Positions 1 to 8,026 of a stretch of 64,000 nucleotides of DNA are shown in pieces. The first letter of the stretch is position 1. The number at the start of each line of letters is the position of its first letter. The notes under the pieces were generated by a model, which had not been told where the DNA came from, made no database searches, and saw only the letters and a list, made by a program, of their open reading frames with translations. Source of the DNA: Congzhengia sp045635085 (GTDB lineage: Bacteria; Bacillota; Clostridia; UBA1381; UBA9506); NCBI GenBank assembly GCA_045635085.1, contig JAZRBM010000013.1, positions 62,001 through 126,000 of the forward strand. The letters are read 5' to 3'. The translations under genes were made by a program, and so were the position numbers.

Positions 1-171
1 TCTTACCATAGATACAGCGACAACAAGTCCGACAAGAGTAGGCAGTATAGAAAAACAAGATGCGGCACCACGTTTTGCACCGACTAAAAAAGTGTCAAAA
101 ACAGGTATTTTTTTCATCAGGGCAAACAAGAGGATAGATATGAATACCAAAGGAAAAATAAATGCCGTCAA
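1..171 (-). CDS. spmB: Spore maturation protein SpmB, N-terminal part (cut by window edge)
   Basis: The frame runs from a TTG codon at 171 to the window edge without a stop, giving 57 residues. The N-terminus is a membrane segment followed by MKKIPVFDTFLVGAKRG and a second hydrophobic stretch, typical of SpmB (nucleoside-recognition/Gate domain family). The TTG overlaps the spmA stop codon (ATTTGA), and a GAGGAAG ribosome site lies just upstream, so the two genes are translationally coupled. SpmA and SpmB act in the developing spore and are linked in Bacillus to core dehydration and heat resistance. The rest of the gene lies outside the window. Confidence 0.85.
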   Translation of the reverse strand, partial: MTAFIFPLVFISILLFALMKKIPVFDTFLVGAKRGAASCFSILPTLVGLVVAVSMVR

Positions 172-746
172 ATTTGCTTCCTCCTTGCACAGAGTTTGGC
201 ACAGATAATACCTGACAATAGTGAAATTGTCGACACAATCCACACAGGAATAATAATTTCAAATGGCGTTTTTGATAAAAAGGTTGTTCTTAGTGTTAAA
301 AGTGTCGTAGGGATTAGTGTTACAGATGCAGTGTTTATTACTACAAACATACACATCTCATCTGACGCTGTGTCTTTTATGAGATTGCGCTTTTCCAGTT
401 TTTCCATAACGGATAGACCAAGTGGTGTTGCTGCGTTAGAGAGCCCTAACAAATTTGCACTTATGCTCATTGATATTGCTCCTGATATCTCAGAATGTTT
501 GTCTATGGTTGGGAATAACCATGTGATGACAGGGGACAGTATCTTTTGTATTTTTTTGACCAGGCCCGAGCGCTCTGCGATTTCTAATAATCCAGTCCAC
601 AGACACATCATTCCAAGCAGTGATATAACTAATGTTACAGCGCTGCCTGATGCTTCAAAAACGCTCTTTGTGACCTCTTCGTAAGTTCCAGCAAAAAATG
701 AAAAAATATAAGAAAAAATAATCATAAATACCCAGATATAATTCAT
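168..746 (-). CDS. spmA: Spore maturation protein SpmA
   Basis: A 192-residue integral membrane protein with about five hydrophobic segments and the family signature around SISANLLGLSNAATPLG (residues about 93-110), characteristic of SpmA and the nucleoside-recognition (Gate) domain. Length matches the family. The ATG at 746 follows a strong AAGGAGG site at about 752-758. It is followed directly by spmB with overlapping stop and start. In Bacillus the pair is expressed in the mother cell and affects spore dehydration; the molecular activity is unknown. Its presence indicates a spore former. Confidence 0.92.
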   Translation of the reverse strand: MNYIWVFMIIFSYIFSFFAGTYEEVTKSVFEASGSAVTLVISLLGMMCLWTGLLEIAERSGLVKKIQKILSPVITWLFPTIDKHSEISGAISMSISANLLGLSNAATPLGLSVMEKLEKRNLIKDTASDEMCMFVVINTASVTLIPTTLLTLRTTFLSKTPFEIIIPVWIVSTISLLSGIICAKLCARRKQI

Positions 747-801
747 AAAAAACCTCCTTAGTAAAAAATATTATATACAGCAAAAAAATATACTTTAAAT
801 A

Positions 802-830
802 TTGATTTTTGCATATAATTGGAGTATAAT
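802..830 (+). promoter_or_regulatory. Sigma-A type promoter of the mgtE leader
   Basis: TTGATT at 802-807 and a perfect TATAAT at 825-830 are separated by 17 bases. Transcription would begin near 837, giving a leader of about 175 bases before mgtE that contains the short ORF at 875-949. Confidence 0.75.
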
Positions 831-874
831 AACAATGATATAATAATTTATTTCTAATCAAAGGAGATGAGCTT

Positions 875-949
875 ATGGATAAAACTGAACCTAAATCCCG
901 AAGTTTTAAGGCAGAGGAAATCTGTAGGCTTTTTTCGTTTTTGTTCTAA
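875..949 (+). CDS. Putative 24-residue leader peptide upstream of mgtE
   Basis: A short ORF starts at ATG 875 behind an AAAGGAG site (861-866, good spacing) and ends at TAA 947-949. The peptide begins MDKTEPKS, contains a Glu-Glu pair at residues 14-15, and ends in a Phe-rich tail. It lies entirely in the mgtE leader, after the promoter and before mgtE, and its codons 12-17 overlap one arm of a predicted stem (909-924 with 961-975). Acidic residues and a proline near the N-terminus recall the enterobacterial MgtL leader peptide, where such residues destabilise ribosomes at low magnesium. I do not recognise the peptide. That it is translated is inferred from the ribosome site and its place in the predicted RNA switch. 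Confidence 0.6.
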   Translation: MDKTEPKSRSFKAEEICRLFSFLF

Positions 950-1009
950 AGGCTACTGTCTGGATTTCCCTGTTTCGTTTTGCATGAAATTTAATAAAAG
1001 GGGGAATCC
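909..1009 (+). promoter_or_regulatory. Mutually exclusive hairpins controlling the mgtE ribosome site
   Basis: Stem A: 909-924, inside the leader ORF, pairs with 961-975. The core is CAGAGGAAATC (912-922) against GATTTCCCTG (963-972) with one bulged A, extended by G-U and A-U pairs. Stem B: 962-971 (GGATTTCCCT) pairs without gaps with 1000-1009 (GGGGGAATCC), ten pairs including two G-U, burying the mgtE Shine-Dalgarno G-run. Both stems use 962-971, so only one can form. Stem A should leave the ribosome site open; a ribosome translating leader codons 12-17 would block stem A and favour stem B. Pairings were found by eye; the regulatory logic is inference. Confidence 0.65.
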
Positions 1010-1011
1010 TA

Positions 1012-2397
1012 ATGGAAATCACAGAAAATTTAGAGAACATCATTGAAAATAAGATAGATGATGTAATTGAATTAATCAACAACGAGCGCTATGTTGACGC
1101 AAGAAATGTTTTAACAACAATGAATGCGGTAGATATAGTACTTTTATTTGAAGAAATACCCAAAGAAAAGTTTTTGAGGGTATTTAGAATGTTGCCTAAA
1201 AATTTAGCTGCTGACACTTTTTCATATATGAGAGCAGAGGAACAGCAATTCATAGTAGAATCTATAACAGATAAGGAAATAGTAAATATTTTAGATGAAA
1301 TGTTTATGGATGATACTGTCGACTTTTTGGAAGAAATGCCGGCAAATATAGTAAAAAAAGTTTTAAAGGTAACAGACCCTGAGACAAGAAAATTAATAAA
1401 TCAGCTGCTTAAGTATCCTGATGACTCTGCGGGCTCTATTATGACAACCGAGTTTGTAGACTTGAAAAAAGAGATGACTGTTCGCGAAGCTATTCGTCGT
1501 ATAAGAAAGACAGGAGTAGATAAAGAAACCATCAACACCTGTTATGTCATTGATGATGAACGTCATTTAGAGGGTACAGTATCTATAAGAAAGTTGATTT
1601 TGAGTCCGTCTGATGAAATTGTATCAAACATTATGATTGATGACCCCATATATGTCTATACGCACGATGACCAGGAAACAGGAGCGCAATATTTTAAAAA
1701 ATATGACTTTTTATCTCTTCCTGTTGTTGATACAGAAAGTCGTTTGGTCGGAATTATAACAATTGACGACATTGTGGATGTTATAGAACAAGAGACAACA
1801 GAAGACATCGAAAAAATGGCAGGTATGACACCGTCAGACAAGGCATATATTGATGAGGGCGTTAAAGAGACATTTAAAAAAAGAATTCTCTGGCTTTTGC
1901 TGCTTATGCTGACTGCTACGTTTACAGGAGGAATTTTAGCGACATTTGAAGAATCTTTGGCAGTATTTCCTGCGCTTGTTGCATTTATTCCTATGCTTAT
2001 GGGTACGGCAGGTAACGCCGGCGGACAATCGTCTGTTGCTGTAATAAGAAGCCTGGCTTTAGACGAAATAGAGTTTGGTGATATTTTAAAAATTGCATGG
2101 AAAGAGGCACGAGTTGCCGCTGTTTGTGGCGCTGTAATGGCGATTGTTTGTTTTATTAAAGTTTTATTTATTGATAGCCTATATACAAACGGGATAGATA
2201 TTTTTGTGGCACTTGTTGTAAGTCTGGCGATATTTTCTACTGTTATTTTGGCAAAAATTGTAGGTGCTACGCTTCCTATGCTTGCTAAAAAAATACATTT
2301 AGACCCTGCTGTTATGGCAAGTCCTTTTATTACGACGATAGTTGACGCTTTGTCACTTATAATTTACTTTTTGATAGTATCTGTAGTTTTGTTGTAA
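1012..2397 (+). CDS. mgtE: Magnesium transporter MgtE
   Basis: A 461-residue protein with the full MgtE architecture: N-terminal superhelical domain (about 15-135), a paired CBS domain (about 140-260), a connecting helix, and five C-terminal membrane helices (about 285-460). The pore region is visible as LMGTAGNAGGQSSVAVIRSLAL. MgtE is a homodimeric magnesium-selective channel in the cytoplasmic membrane; the cytosolic domains bind magnesium and close the pore when internal magnesium is high. The ATG at 1012 follows AAAGGGGG at 997-1004. It heads a two-gene unit with the protease at 2408 (10-base gap). Translation is probably controlled by the leader hairpins upstream. No M-box riboswitch was recognised. 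Confidence 0.95.
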   Translation: MEITENLENIIENKIDDVIELINNERYVDARNVLTTMNAVDIVLLFEEIPKEKFLRVFRMLPKNLAADTFSYMRAEEQQFIVESITDKEIVNILDEMFMDDTVDFLEEMPANIVKKVLKVTDPETRKLINQLLKYPDDSAGSIMTTEFVDLKKEMTVREAIRRIRKTGVDKETINTCYVIDDERHLEGTVSIRKLILSPSDEIVSNIMIDDPIYVYTHDDQETGAQYFKKYDFLSLPVVDTESRLVGIITIDDIVDVIEQETTEDIEKMAGMTPSDKAYIDEGVKETFKKRILWLLLLMLTATFTGGILATFEESLAVFPALVAFIPMLMGTAGNAGGQSSVAVIRSLALDEIEFGDILKIAWKEARVAAVCGAVMAIVCFIKVLFIDSLYTNGIDIFVALVVSLAIFSTVILAKIVGATLPMLAKKIHLDPAVMASPFITTIVDALSLIIYFLIVSVVLL

Positions 2398-2407
2398 GGA
2401 GTAGAAT

Positions 2408-3094
2408 ATGTTTTTTTATGACAACTATTATTTAATGCTTGTATTTCCTGCAATCCTTATTTCTTTAATTGCACAGATGAAGATTACCAGCACATATAAA
2501 AAATACTCAGCTGTTATGTCAAAGAAAGCAAAGACGGCAACAGAAATAACACGTATGATTCTTGACATGAATGGATTGCAAAACGTAAAGATACAAGCAG
2601 TTTCCGGTAGTCTTTCTGACCACTATGACCCCAGGGGTAATGTTATAAGATTATCTGATTCTGTTCGTTCTGACGTATCCGTTGCATCAATCGGTGTTGC
2701 GGCGCATGAGGCAGGCCATGCTGTTCAGTATGCAAAAGGGTATCTGCCGATAAAGATAAGAAATACGATATTGCCAATAGCAAATATTGGCTCTAAGCTT
2801 TCTATACCGCTTATACTTTTGGGTATAATTTTATCGTTTGAGCCGTTAGTAACGTTTGGCATACTTGCATTTTCTGCAGTGCTGCTATTTCAATTGGTAA
2901 CGCTTCCTGTTGAATTTAACGCAAGTAAAAGAGCGCTTGCTACACTTTCTGAAAACAATATTTTGCAGGACGAAGAGTTAATAGGGGCAAAAAAAGTTTT
3001 ATCTGCTGCGGCTATGACGTATGTTGCTGCAGTACTGGTTTCTTTGATGCAACTTTTAAGACTTGTGCTGATAAACAGAAACAGACGTCATTAA
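2408..3094 (+). CDS. Zinc-dependent membrane neutral protease, YugP family
   Basis: A 228-residue protein with an N-terminal membrane helix, a zinc-metallopeptidase motif HEAGH in the sequence AAHEAGHAVQYAKGY (about residues 98-112), and two or three C-terminal helices. This arrangement and length match the YugP-type zinc metallopeptidases (neutral zinc metallopeptidase, Zn_peptidase_2). A Shine-Dalgarno AAGGAG at about 2397-2402 precedes ATG 2408, and the gene follows mgtE by 10 bases, so the two are probably co-transcribed. Substrate is unknown; a role in membrane protein turnover is only a guess from the family. Confidence 0.85.
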   Translation: MFFYDNYYLMLVFPAILISLIAQMKITSTYKKYSAVMSKKAKTATEITRMILDMNGLQNVKIQAVSGSLSDHYDPRGNVIRLSDSVRSDVSVASIGVAAHEAGHAVQYAKGYLPIKIRNTILPIANIGSKLSIPLILLGIILSFEPLVTFGILAFSAVLLFQLVTLPVEFNASKRALATLSENNILQDEELIGAKKVLSAAAMTYVAAVLVSLMQLLRLVLINRNRRH

Positions 3095-3120
3095 TCAAGA
3101 AAATATAAAATAAAGATAAA

Positions 3121-3159
3121 AAAATAATATTTTGCTATTTAGCGAAATATTATTTTTTT
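3121..3159 (+). terminator. Rho-independent terminator after the YugP-family gene
   Basis: A 16-pair stem, 3121-3136 with 3141-3156 (one G-U), loop ATTT, followed by a T-run. It closes the mgtE transcript. Confidence 0.8.
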
Positions 3160-3179
3160 GTAATATTTTGCATAGGGTA

Positions 3180-3208
3180 TTGCATTTTACCACTATATGA
3201 TGTATAAT
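3180..3208 (+). promoter_or_regulatory. Sigma-A type promoter of the SLH protein gene
   Basis: TTGCAT at 3180-3185 and TATAAT at 3203-3208 with a 17-base spacer. The gene begins at 3265 behind TTAGGAGGA, giving an untranslated leader of about 50 bases. Confidence 0.7.
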
Positions 3209-3264
3209 AGACTTGTATTAGTACATAAATAGATTACTAAAGTACATATTAGGAGGATAATAAA

Positions 3265-5100
3265 ATGAAAAAGGTACTCTCGTTATTACTTGTGGGTTTA
3301 ATGGTGCTTTCAACTGCATCTGTAGCATTTGCTACTAAGTTTTCAGATGTTGACTCTAATTATTCCTGGGCAGAAGAAGCAATTGAAGTCCTTTCTGAAA
3401 GTAAAGTAATTACCGGATATGAAGACGGTACATTCAAACCTGGCAAAAGCATAACAAGACAGGAAGCAATAGCACTGTTTTCAAGAGCATTGGGTGCAAG
3501 TGCACAAACAAATGAGGCAATTGTTAATTTTGCTTACGGTATATATGAAATCGATTTAGAAGAATGCGCAGATTCTTATGCGGTAGAGCAGGGTGCTTAT
3601 CTTGTTTATAGAAAAGTGTTGACGATAGATGAGGTTATAGATTATTTATCAACTGAAAACAGAAATACACCGCTAAAAAGATACGAAGCAGCAACTTTAA
3701 TAGCTAAGGCACTGGGTGCTGACACATGGCTTAAGAACAACGAGGGCGTTGACACAAAAATGTCTTATACAGATGTAGATAGTATTCCTGCTAAATTTGT
3801 GGATTACGTTTTCTATACAACAACTCTTGGAATTATGGGTGATATGGGTGCTAATAAATTTGGCCCTAACGAAAACGTGACACGTGCACAGATTGCAGTA
3901 ATGATAAAAAGAATTGCCGATATGATGGAATTTAAGTATGTTGGCGGCGTTGTTACAGCTGTTGATGCTTTAGATAATAATATTGCGTTTAAGACAGCAG
4001 ATGGAGAAGTTGTAAAATTCGCAGTAAATAATACAGATGCTATATATATAGATGCTAACCGTGCATCACTTACAGACATTGAAGTTGGAATGGAAGTAGC
4101 TGTAATTTTATCTAAAGATGCAATATACCAGATAGACGCTATTTCTTATACAGAGGATGAAACATTTTCTGGTGCATATAAGGGACAGGTTACAGATAAT
4201 TCAGGTATAACAGTAAAGATTGAAGATGTTACAGGTAAGACATCTTTGCTGTCAACATTTAAATTAGCATCAAATGCAGTTATCTTTGTCAATGGAGAAA
4301 CGGTGGAAAACCTTAAGGGTGTTAGCATCGGAGATTACGCTACAGTTCAATTATCAGGTGGTTTGGTTGTAAGGTTTACTTCTCAGCCAAAGGATGAAAC
4401 TATTACAAATCTCAAAGTTGTAGAAATTAATGCAGCAGCAGCTGATGGTGCTACATTGACAGCAGAGGATAAAAATGGCGAAATAAAAGACTATATTATA
4501 GGTGATGATGTTAAAGTAACGAGAAATACCAAACAGTCTTCAATGATTGACTTAGTTGTTGGTGATACTGTTACTTTAACTTTAGAGTATGGTATTGTTA
4601 CAGAAATCAGAGCTATCGGCGTTTCTAAAACACGTGAAGGTATAATTGAAGAAATTACAATTTCCAATAATACATCATATATAACAATATCAAAAGATGG
4701 TTCAAAATCAAAATACATCTTGTCACGTAATTGTGAGTTTGCTTTAGAAGGTAACGCAGCAACAATCTATGATTTAAGACTTGGTTCATATGTCAAGCTT
4801 GAAACAGAGAGTGAAACAGTAGTGAGCGTTTTGGCTGAAGAAGTTGAGTCTGCACTTCAGGTGACAGGTACAATAAAGACAATCAACACAGCTTATAACC
4901 TACTGGTATTAGAAGTTAAAACAGCTTCTGGCGGAACAATGGATAAGCAGTTATTCATAAAAGACAGAGCAAAAATCATTGAATCTGCAACAGGAAAGAC
5001 ACTTACAATCAAAAACCTTAAGGTAGGTAATATTATTACTGCTGCAGGAACAGAAAAGCTAGGCGTATATGAAGTTAACACATTAATGGTACTCCAGTAA
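3265..5100 (+). CDS. S-layer homology (SLH) domain protein
   Basis: A 611-residue exported protein. Residues 1-23 are a signal peptide ending ASVAFA. Three SLH domains follow (about 25-75, 95-150, 165-218), recognisable from FSDV...WAEEAI...ITGYEDGTFKPG and TRAQIAVMIKRI. From about 225 to the end are about five repeats of some 70 residues with alternating beta strands and lines such as SLTDIEVGMEVAV, NLKGVSIGDYATV and NLKVGNIITAA, resembling small beta-barrel units. SLH domains bind pyruvylated secondary wall polymer, and the CsaB-type enzyme encoded at 16501 would make that ligand. The gene has its own promoter and terminator. It may be a surface-layer or wall-anchored protein; the repeat function is unknown. 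Confidence 0.9.
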   Translation: MKKVLSLLLVGLMVLSTASVAFATKFSDVDSNYSWAEEAIEVLSESKVITGYEDGTFKPGKSITRQEAIALFSRALGASAQTNEAIVNFAYGIYEIDLEECADSYAVEQGAYLVYRKVLTIDEVIDYLSTENRNTPLKRYEAATLIAKALGADTWLKNNEGVDTKMSYTDVDSIPAKFVDYVFYTTTLGIMGDMGANKFGPNENVTRAQIAVMIKRIADMMEFKYVGGVVTAVDALDNNIAFKTADGEVVKFAVNNTDAIYIDANRASLTDIEVGMEVAVILSKDAIYQIDAISYTEDETFSGAYKGQVTDNSGITVKIEDVTGKTSLLSTFKLASNAVIFVNGETVENLKGVSIGDYATVQLSGGLVVRFTSQPKDETITNLKVVEINAAAADGATLTAEDKNGEIKDYIIGDDVKVTRNTKQSSMIDLVVGDTVTLTLEYGIVTEIRAIGVSKTREGIIEEITISNNTSYITISKDGSKSKYILSRNCEFALEGNAATIYDLRLGSYVKLETESETVVSVLAEEVESALQVTGTIKTINTAYNLLVLEVKTASGGTMDKQLFIKDRAKIIESATGKTLTIKNLKVGNIITAAGTEKLGVYEVNTLMVLQ

Positions 5101-5120
5101 TCAAAAATTAAACAAAAAGG

Positions 5121-5147
5121 GGTCTGCCGCAAGCGGCAGACCTTTTT
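5121..5147 (+). terminator. Rho-independent terminator after the SLH protein gene
   Basis: GC-rich stem GGTCTGCCG (5121-5129) with CGGCAGACC (5134-5142), four-base loop, then TTTTT. It ends just 19 bases before cimA, whose own promoter was not found. Confidence 0.9.
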
Positions 5148-5166
5148 GGTAAAGCGAGGTATGGCT

Positions 5167-6747
5167 ATGGGAAAAATATCTGTATATGACACAACACTTC
5201 GTGACGGTGCGCAAGGCGAGGGTGTGGCTTTTTCCTTGGACGACAAGTTAAAAATAATAAAAATGCTGGATTCTTTAGGTGTAGACTACATTGAGGCAGG
5301 AACGCCTGCGTCAAATCCTAAGGACAGAGAACTTTTTGAGAGGGGATTAGAGCTTGAATTAAAAAATGCTAAAATTGTAGCATTCGGAAGCACTCACAGA
5401 ATAGGCATTGATGTTAAAGACGATGCAGGGATAAAAGCTCTGCTTGACTCTGGCGCCCCTGTGATTACTATATTTGGCAAATCGTGGGATTTGCATGTTG
5501 AAGAGGTTTTCCATGCAAGTTTAGAAGAAAACATAGCCATAATAAAAGATACAATTTCATTTTTAAAGTCAAAGGGAAGAAAAGTTTTTTTTGATGCGGA
5601 GCATTTTTTTGACGGGTATAAGAATAATAAAGAATATGCCATGAAAGTTTTGTTTGCTGCCCGTAGTGCAGGAGCAGATGCTATTTGTTTATGTGATACT
5701 AATGGTGCAACGCTGCCTGATAAAGTTTTTAAAATAACAAAAGAAGTGACTGATGCAATCAAAGATGTAACGATTGGAATTCATTGCCATAATGATATAG
5801 GAGTTGCAGTTGCAAATACCTTAATGGCTGTTTTTTCCGGTGCTACGCAGGTGCAGGGAACAATTAATGGATTTGGCGAGCGCTGCGGTAATGCTAATCT
5901 GTGTACAATCATTCCGAATCTTCAGCTAAAACGTAACTACAACCTAGTGCCTGAAGAGGCATTAAAAATGCTAAAGAGTATTTCACGTAATGTATATGAA
6001 CTTGCAAATATAGTTCCAGATGAGCGAAAACCCTACGTTGGGAATATGGCGTTTACTCATAAAGCCGGAATGCATATTGATGCAGTTTTAAAAAATCCGG
6101 TTACATTTGAACATATAAATCCTGAAACTGTTGGTAACGAAAGACGTCTTTTGATGTCTGAAATGTCTGGCAGAGCGATGATTTATGAAATTATTAAAAA
6201 AATAGATTCAGATATTGATAAAAATTCAACTCTTATAACAGAAATTCTTGAAGATATCAAAGAGCTTGAAAAAAAAGGATATCAGTTTGAAGGTGCCGAA
6301 GGTTCGCTAGAGCTTATGATTATGAAAAAACTAGGATATTATAAGCCGCAGTTTGAACTTGAACAATTTAAGGTGATTTCTATTGCACCTACTAAATCCA
6401 AAACTGCTTCTGCTATGATAAAAATAGGCGTTGATGGAAATTATGAAATAACAGCAGCAGAGGGCGATGGTCCTGTAAATGCCCTAGATAAAGCTTTAAG
6501 AAAAGCGCTCTATCGTTTTTATCCCGAGCTTAAAGAGAGCAGACTCATTGACTTTAAGGTAAGAGTGTTAGATGGTATGTCAGGAACTGCGGCGCTGACG
6601 CGCGTTTTAATTGAAAGCACAGACGGCAGAACAAACTGGAGCACAGTAGGTGTTTCAGAAGATATTATAGAAGCAAGCTGGCAGGGGTTGGTAGATTCTA
6701 TTGAGTACTATCTTTTGTATAAAAAAATCAAAGACGAGAGGAAATAA
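5167..6747 (+). CDS. cimA: (R)-citramalate synthase
   Basis: A protein of 526 residues with an HMGL-like TIM barrel (about 1-270) opening ISVYDTTLRDGAQGEGVAFS, the metal-site motif IHCHNDIGVAVANTL and NGFGERCGNANL, followed by a C-terminal LeuA-type allosteric domain (about 390-520). The N-terminal motif and length fit CimA (EC 2.3.3.21) rather than 2-isopropylmalate synthase. It condenses pyruvate and acetyl-CoA to citramalate, the threonine-independent route to 2-oxobutanoate and isoleucine. ATG 5167 was chosen because GCGAGG (5154-5159) is correctly spaced for it and too close for ATG 5161; an upstream TTG at 5146 lies in the terminator. The aminotransferase IlvE is encoded at 60313. Confidence 0.92.
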   Translation: MGKISVYDTTLRDGAQGEGVAFSLDDKLKIIKMLDSLGVDYIEAGTPASNPKDRELFERGLELELKNAKIVAFGSTHRIGIDVKDDAGIKALLDSGAPVITIFGKSWDLHVEEVFHASLEENIAIIKDTISFLKSKGRKVFFDAEHFFDGYKNNKEYAMKVLFAARSAGADAICLCDTNGATLPDKVFKITKEVTDAIKDVTIGIHCHNDIGVAVANTLMAVFSGATQVQGTINGFGERCGNANLCTIIPNLQLKRNYNLVPEEALKMLKSISRNVYELANIVPDERKPYVGNMAFTHKAGMHIDAVLKNPVTFEHINPETVGNERRLLMSEMSGRAMIYEIIKKIDSDIDKNSTLITEILEDIKELEKKGYQFEGAEGSLELMIMKKLGYYKPQFELEQFKVISIAPTKSKTASAMIKIGVDGNYEITAAEGDGPVNALDKALRKALYRFYPELKESRLIDFKVRVLDGMSGTAALTRVLIESTDGRTNWSTVGVSEDIIEASWQGLVDSIEYYLLYKKIKDERK

Positions 6748-6755
6748 TTGATTTT

Positions 6756-7313
6756 ATGAAAAAATTATGGGAGCTTTATAAAGCATTCTTTATCATAGGA
6801 GCATTTACCTTTGGTGGTGGATATGCAATGCTTCCTATGCTTGAAAAAGAAATTGTCATAAAGCATAAGTGGGCAACAATGGAGGAAATATCAAACTATT
6901 TTGCGGTTGGTCAATGCACACCTGGTGTTATAGCCGTAAACACTGCCACGTTTATTGGCTATAAAGAAAAGAAAAACATCGGCGGCGTTCTGGCAACTCT
7001 AGGCGTTGTTTCGCCTTCTGTAATAATAATTATGATACTGTCGGGAATACTGCAGCAGATTTTTGGATATGCGATAGTAAAGAGTGCTTTTGCAGGTATT
7101 TCTGTTGCTGTTTGCGCACTTTTAATTCAGGCGTTATATAAACTGGCAAAATCAGGCATAAAAGATGTCTATACTGCTATTGTAGCAATCGTATCAGCGC
7201 TGGTTTCTGTATTTTTAAAGATATCTCCAATTTTAATTGTTGCAATTACTTCGCTTGTTACGATATTTTATAAATATATTCTGGGCAAAGTGGAAGGAGG
7301 AAGCGAAAAATGA
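6756..7313 (+). CDS. Chromate transporter, first half-size subunit
   Basis: A 185-residue membrane protein with the ChrA signatures FTFGGGYAMLP near the N-terminus and GQCTPGVIAVNTATFIGY (about 50-68), typical of the short-chain chromate transporter family. In many Firmicutes ChrA is encoded as two adjacent half-size proteins that presumably pair; here the second half overlaps by four bases (ATGA). ATG 6756 follows cimA by 8 bases; the AAATAATTG upstream is a weak ribosome site, so translation may be coupled to cimA. The natural substrate in anaerobes may be sulfate or another oxyanion and is not shown by the sequence. Confidence 0.88.
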   Translation: MKKLWELYKAFFIIGAFTFGGGYAMLPMLEKEIVIKHKWATMEEISNYFAVGQCTPGVIAVNTATFIGYKEKKNIGGVLATLGVVSPSVIIIMILSGILQQIFGYAIVKSAFAGISVAVCALLIQALYKLAKSGIKDVYTAIVAIVSALVSVFLKISPILIVAITSLVTIFYKYILGKVEGGSEK

Positions 7314-7852
7314 CACTTTTAACACTTTGTTGGGAATTTTTTAAGACGGGTCTGTTTTCGGTAGGTGGTGGACTTGCAACGTTGCCGTTTTTATTTAAAA
7401 TGGGCGAACGTTATGGATGGTACACAGTATCAGAGCTCACCAATATGGTTGCAGTTGCAGAATCGACACCTGGTCCGATAGGTGTAAATATGGCAACATA
7501 CGTGGGCACGATTGTGAGCGGTGCTTTAGGCGGAATTTTTGCGACATTATTTTTGATATTGCCGAGCATAATAGTAATTTTAATTATTGCAAGAGTTTTA
7601 GAAAAATTTAGCGAAAATCAGCTTGTTAAAGATGTTTTTTATGGTTTAAGACCTGCGGTTGTGGGAATGCTTTTTGCATCAGTTTTGTCAGTGATAAAGT
7701 CAGCCCTTTTTAAAGGTGATTTCATATCAGGTGTTGATTTTCGTTATTTAGCGCTTTTTTTAGTTTTAACATTTGGTGTGTTCAAATTTAAAAAGCACCC
7801 TATTTTATACATTGGAATAGGCGCAATTATTGGTATTATATTTAAATTTTAA
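7310..7852 (+). CDS. Chromate transporter, second half-size subunit
   Basis: A 180-residue membrane protein homologous to the preceding subunit, with FSVGGGLATLPF at about residues 16-27 and ESTPGPIGVNMATYVG at about 50-65. The start overlaps the end of the first subunit (ATGA) behind GGAGGAAG, indicating coupled translation. The two subunits are expected to form one ChrA-type transporter of the cytoplasmic membrane. It is the last gene of the plus-strand cluster before the convergent terminator at 7981-8019. Confidence 0.88.
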   Translation: MTLLTLCWEFFKTGLFSVGGGLATLPFLFKMGERYGWYTVSELTNMVAVAESTPGPIGVNMATYVGTIVSGALGGIFATLFLILPSIIVILIIARVLEKFSENQLVKDVFYGLRPAVVGMLFASVLSVIKSALFKGDFISGVDFRYLALFLVLTFGVFKFKKHPILYIGIGAIIGIIFKF

Positions 7853-7980
7853 AAAATGCGGAACTTTTTTATTATATCTTCGTCTTTATTATCGGAGAGA
7901 AAAAAGCATAAAGCTTACTGTGGAAAGCTAAGTTTAAACCTTAAAAGAGTCAATTTCTTCGGCACAAAGAAGTTGACAAA
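7853..7980. other. Intergenic stretch with one small hairpin
   Basis: No convincing gene. It holds an imperfect inverted repeat, 7949-7977 (GTCAATTTCTTC against GAAGTTGAC with a small offset). Open frames on both strands are short and lack ribosome sites. No known riboswitch consensus was recognised. Confidence 0.4.
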
Positions 7981-8019
7981 ACAAAAATCACTCAAGGCAA
8001 TACCTTGAGTGATTTTTGT
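7981..8019. terminator. Bidirectional terminator between chromate transporter and ECF S component
   Basis: A perfect 17-pair inverted repeat (7981-7997 with 8003-8019), loop CAATA, with A-run and T-run flanks inside the stem. It serves convergent transcripts: the plus-strand transporter and the minus-strand coaX operon. Confidence 0.9.
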
Positions 8020-8026
8020 TTTGTAT

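Noticed and set aside
655..861. Open frame on the minus strand overlapping the spmA start
   Set aside because: It crosses the spmA ribosome site and start in another frame, has no ribosome site, and resembles no protein.
840..1011. M-box (ykoK) magnesium riboswitch upstream of mgtE
   Set aside because: The leader is only about 170 bases and I do not see the conserved M-box core; the short ORF and two competing stems explain the sequence better.
7880..7950. Possible cyclic-di-GMP or other riboswitch
   Set aside because: A few bases (GCATAAAGCTTAC) recall a riboswitch core, but the required paired elements are missing and no gene lies downstream.
7857..8007. Open plus-strand frame of about 49 codons in the gap after the chromate transporter
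   Set aside because: No ribosome site, Lys-rich random-looking composition, and it runs into the bidirectional terminator.
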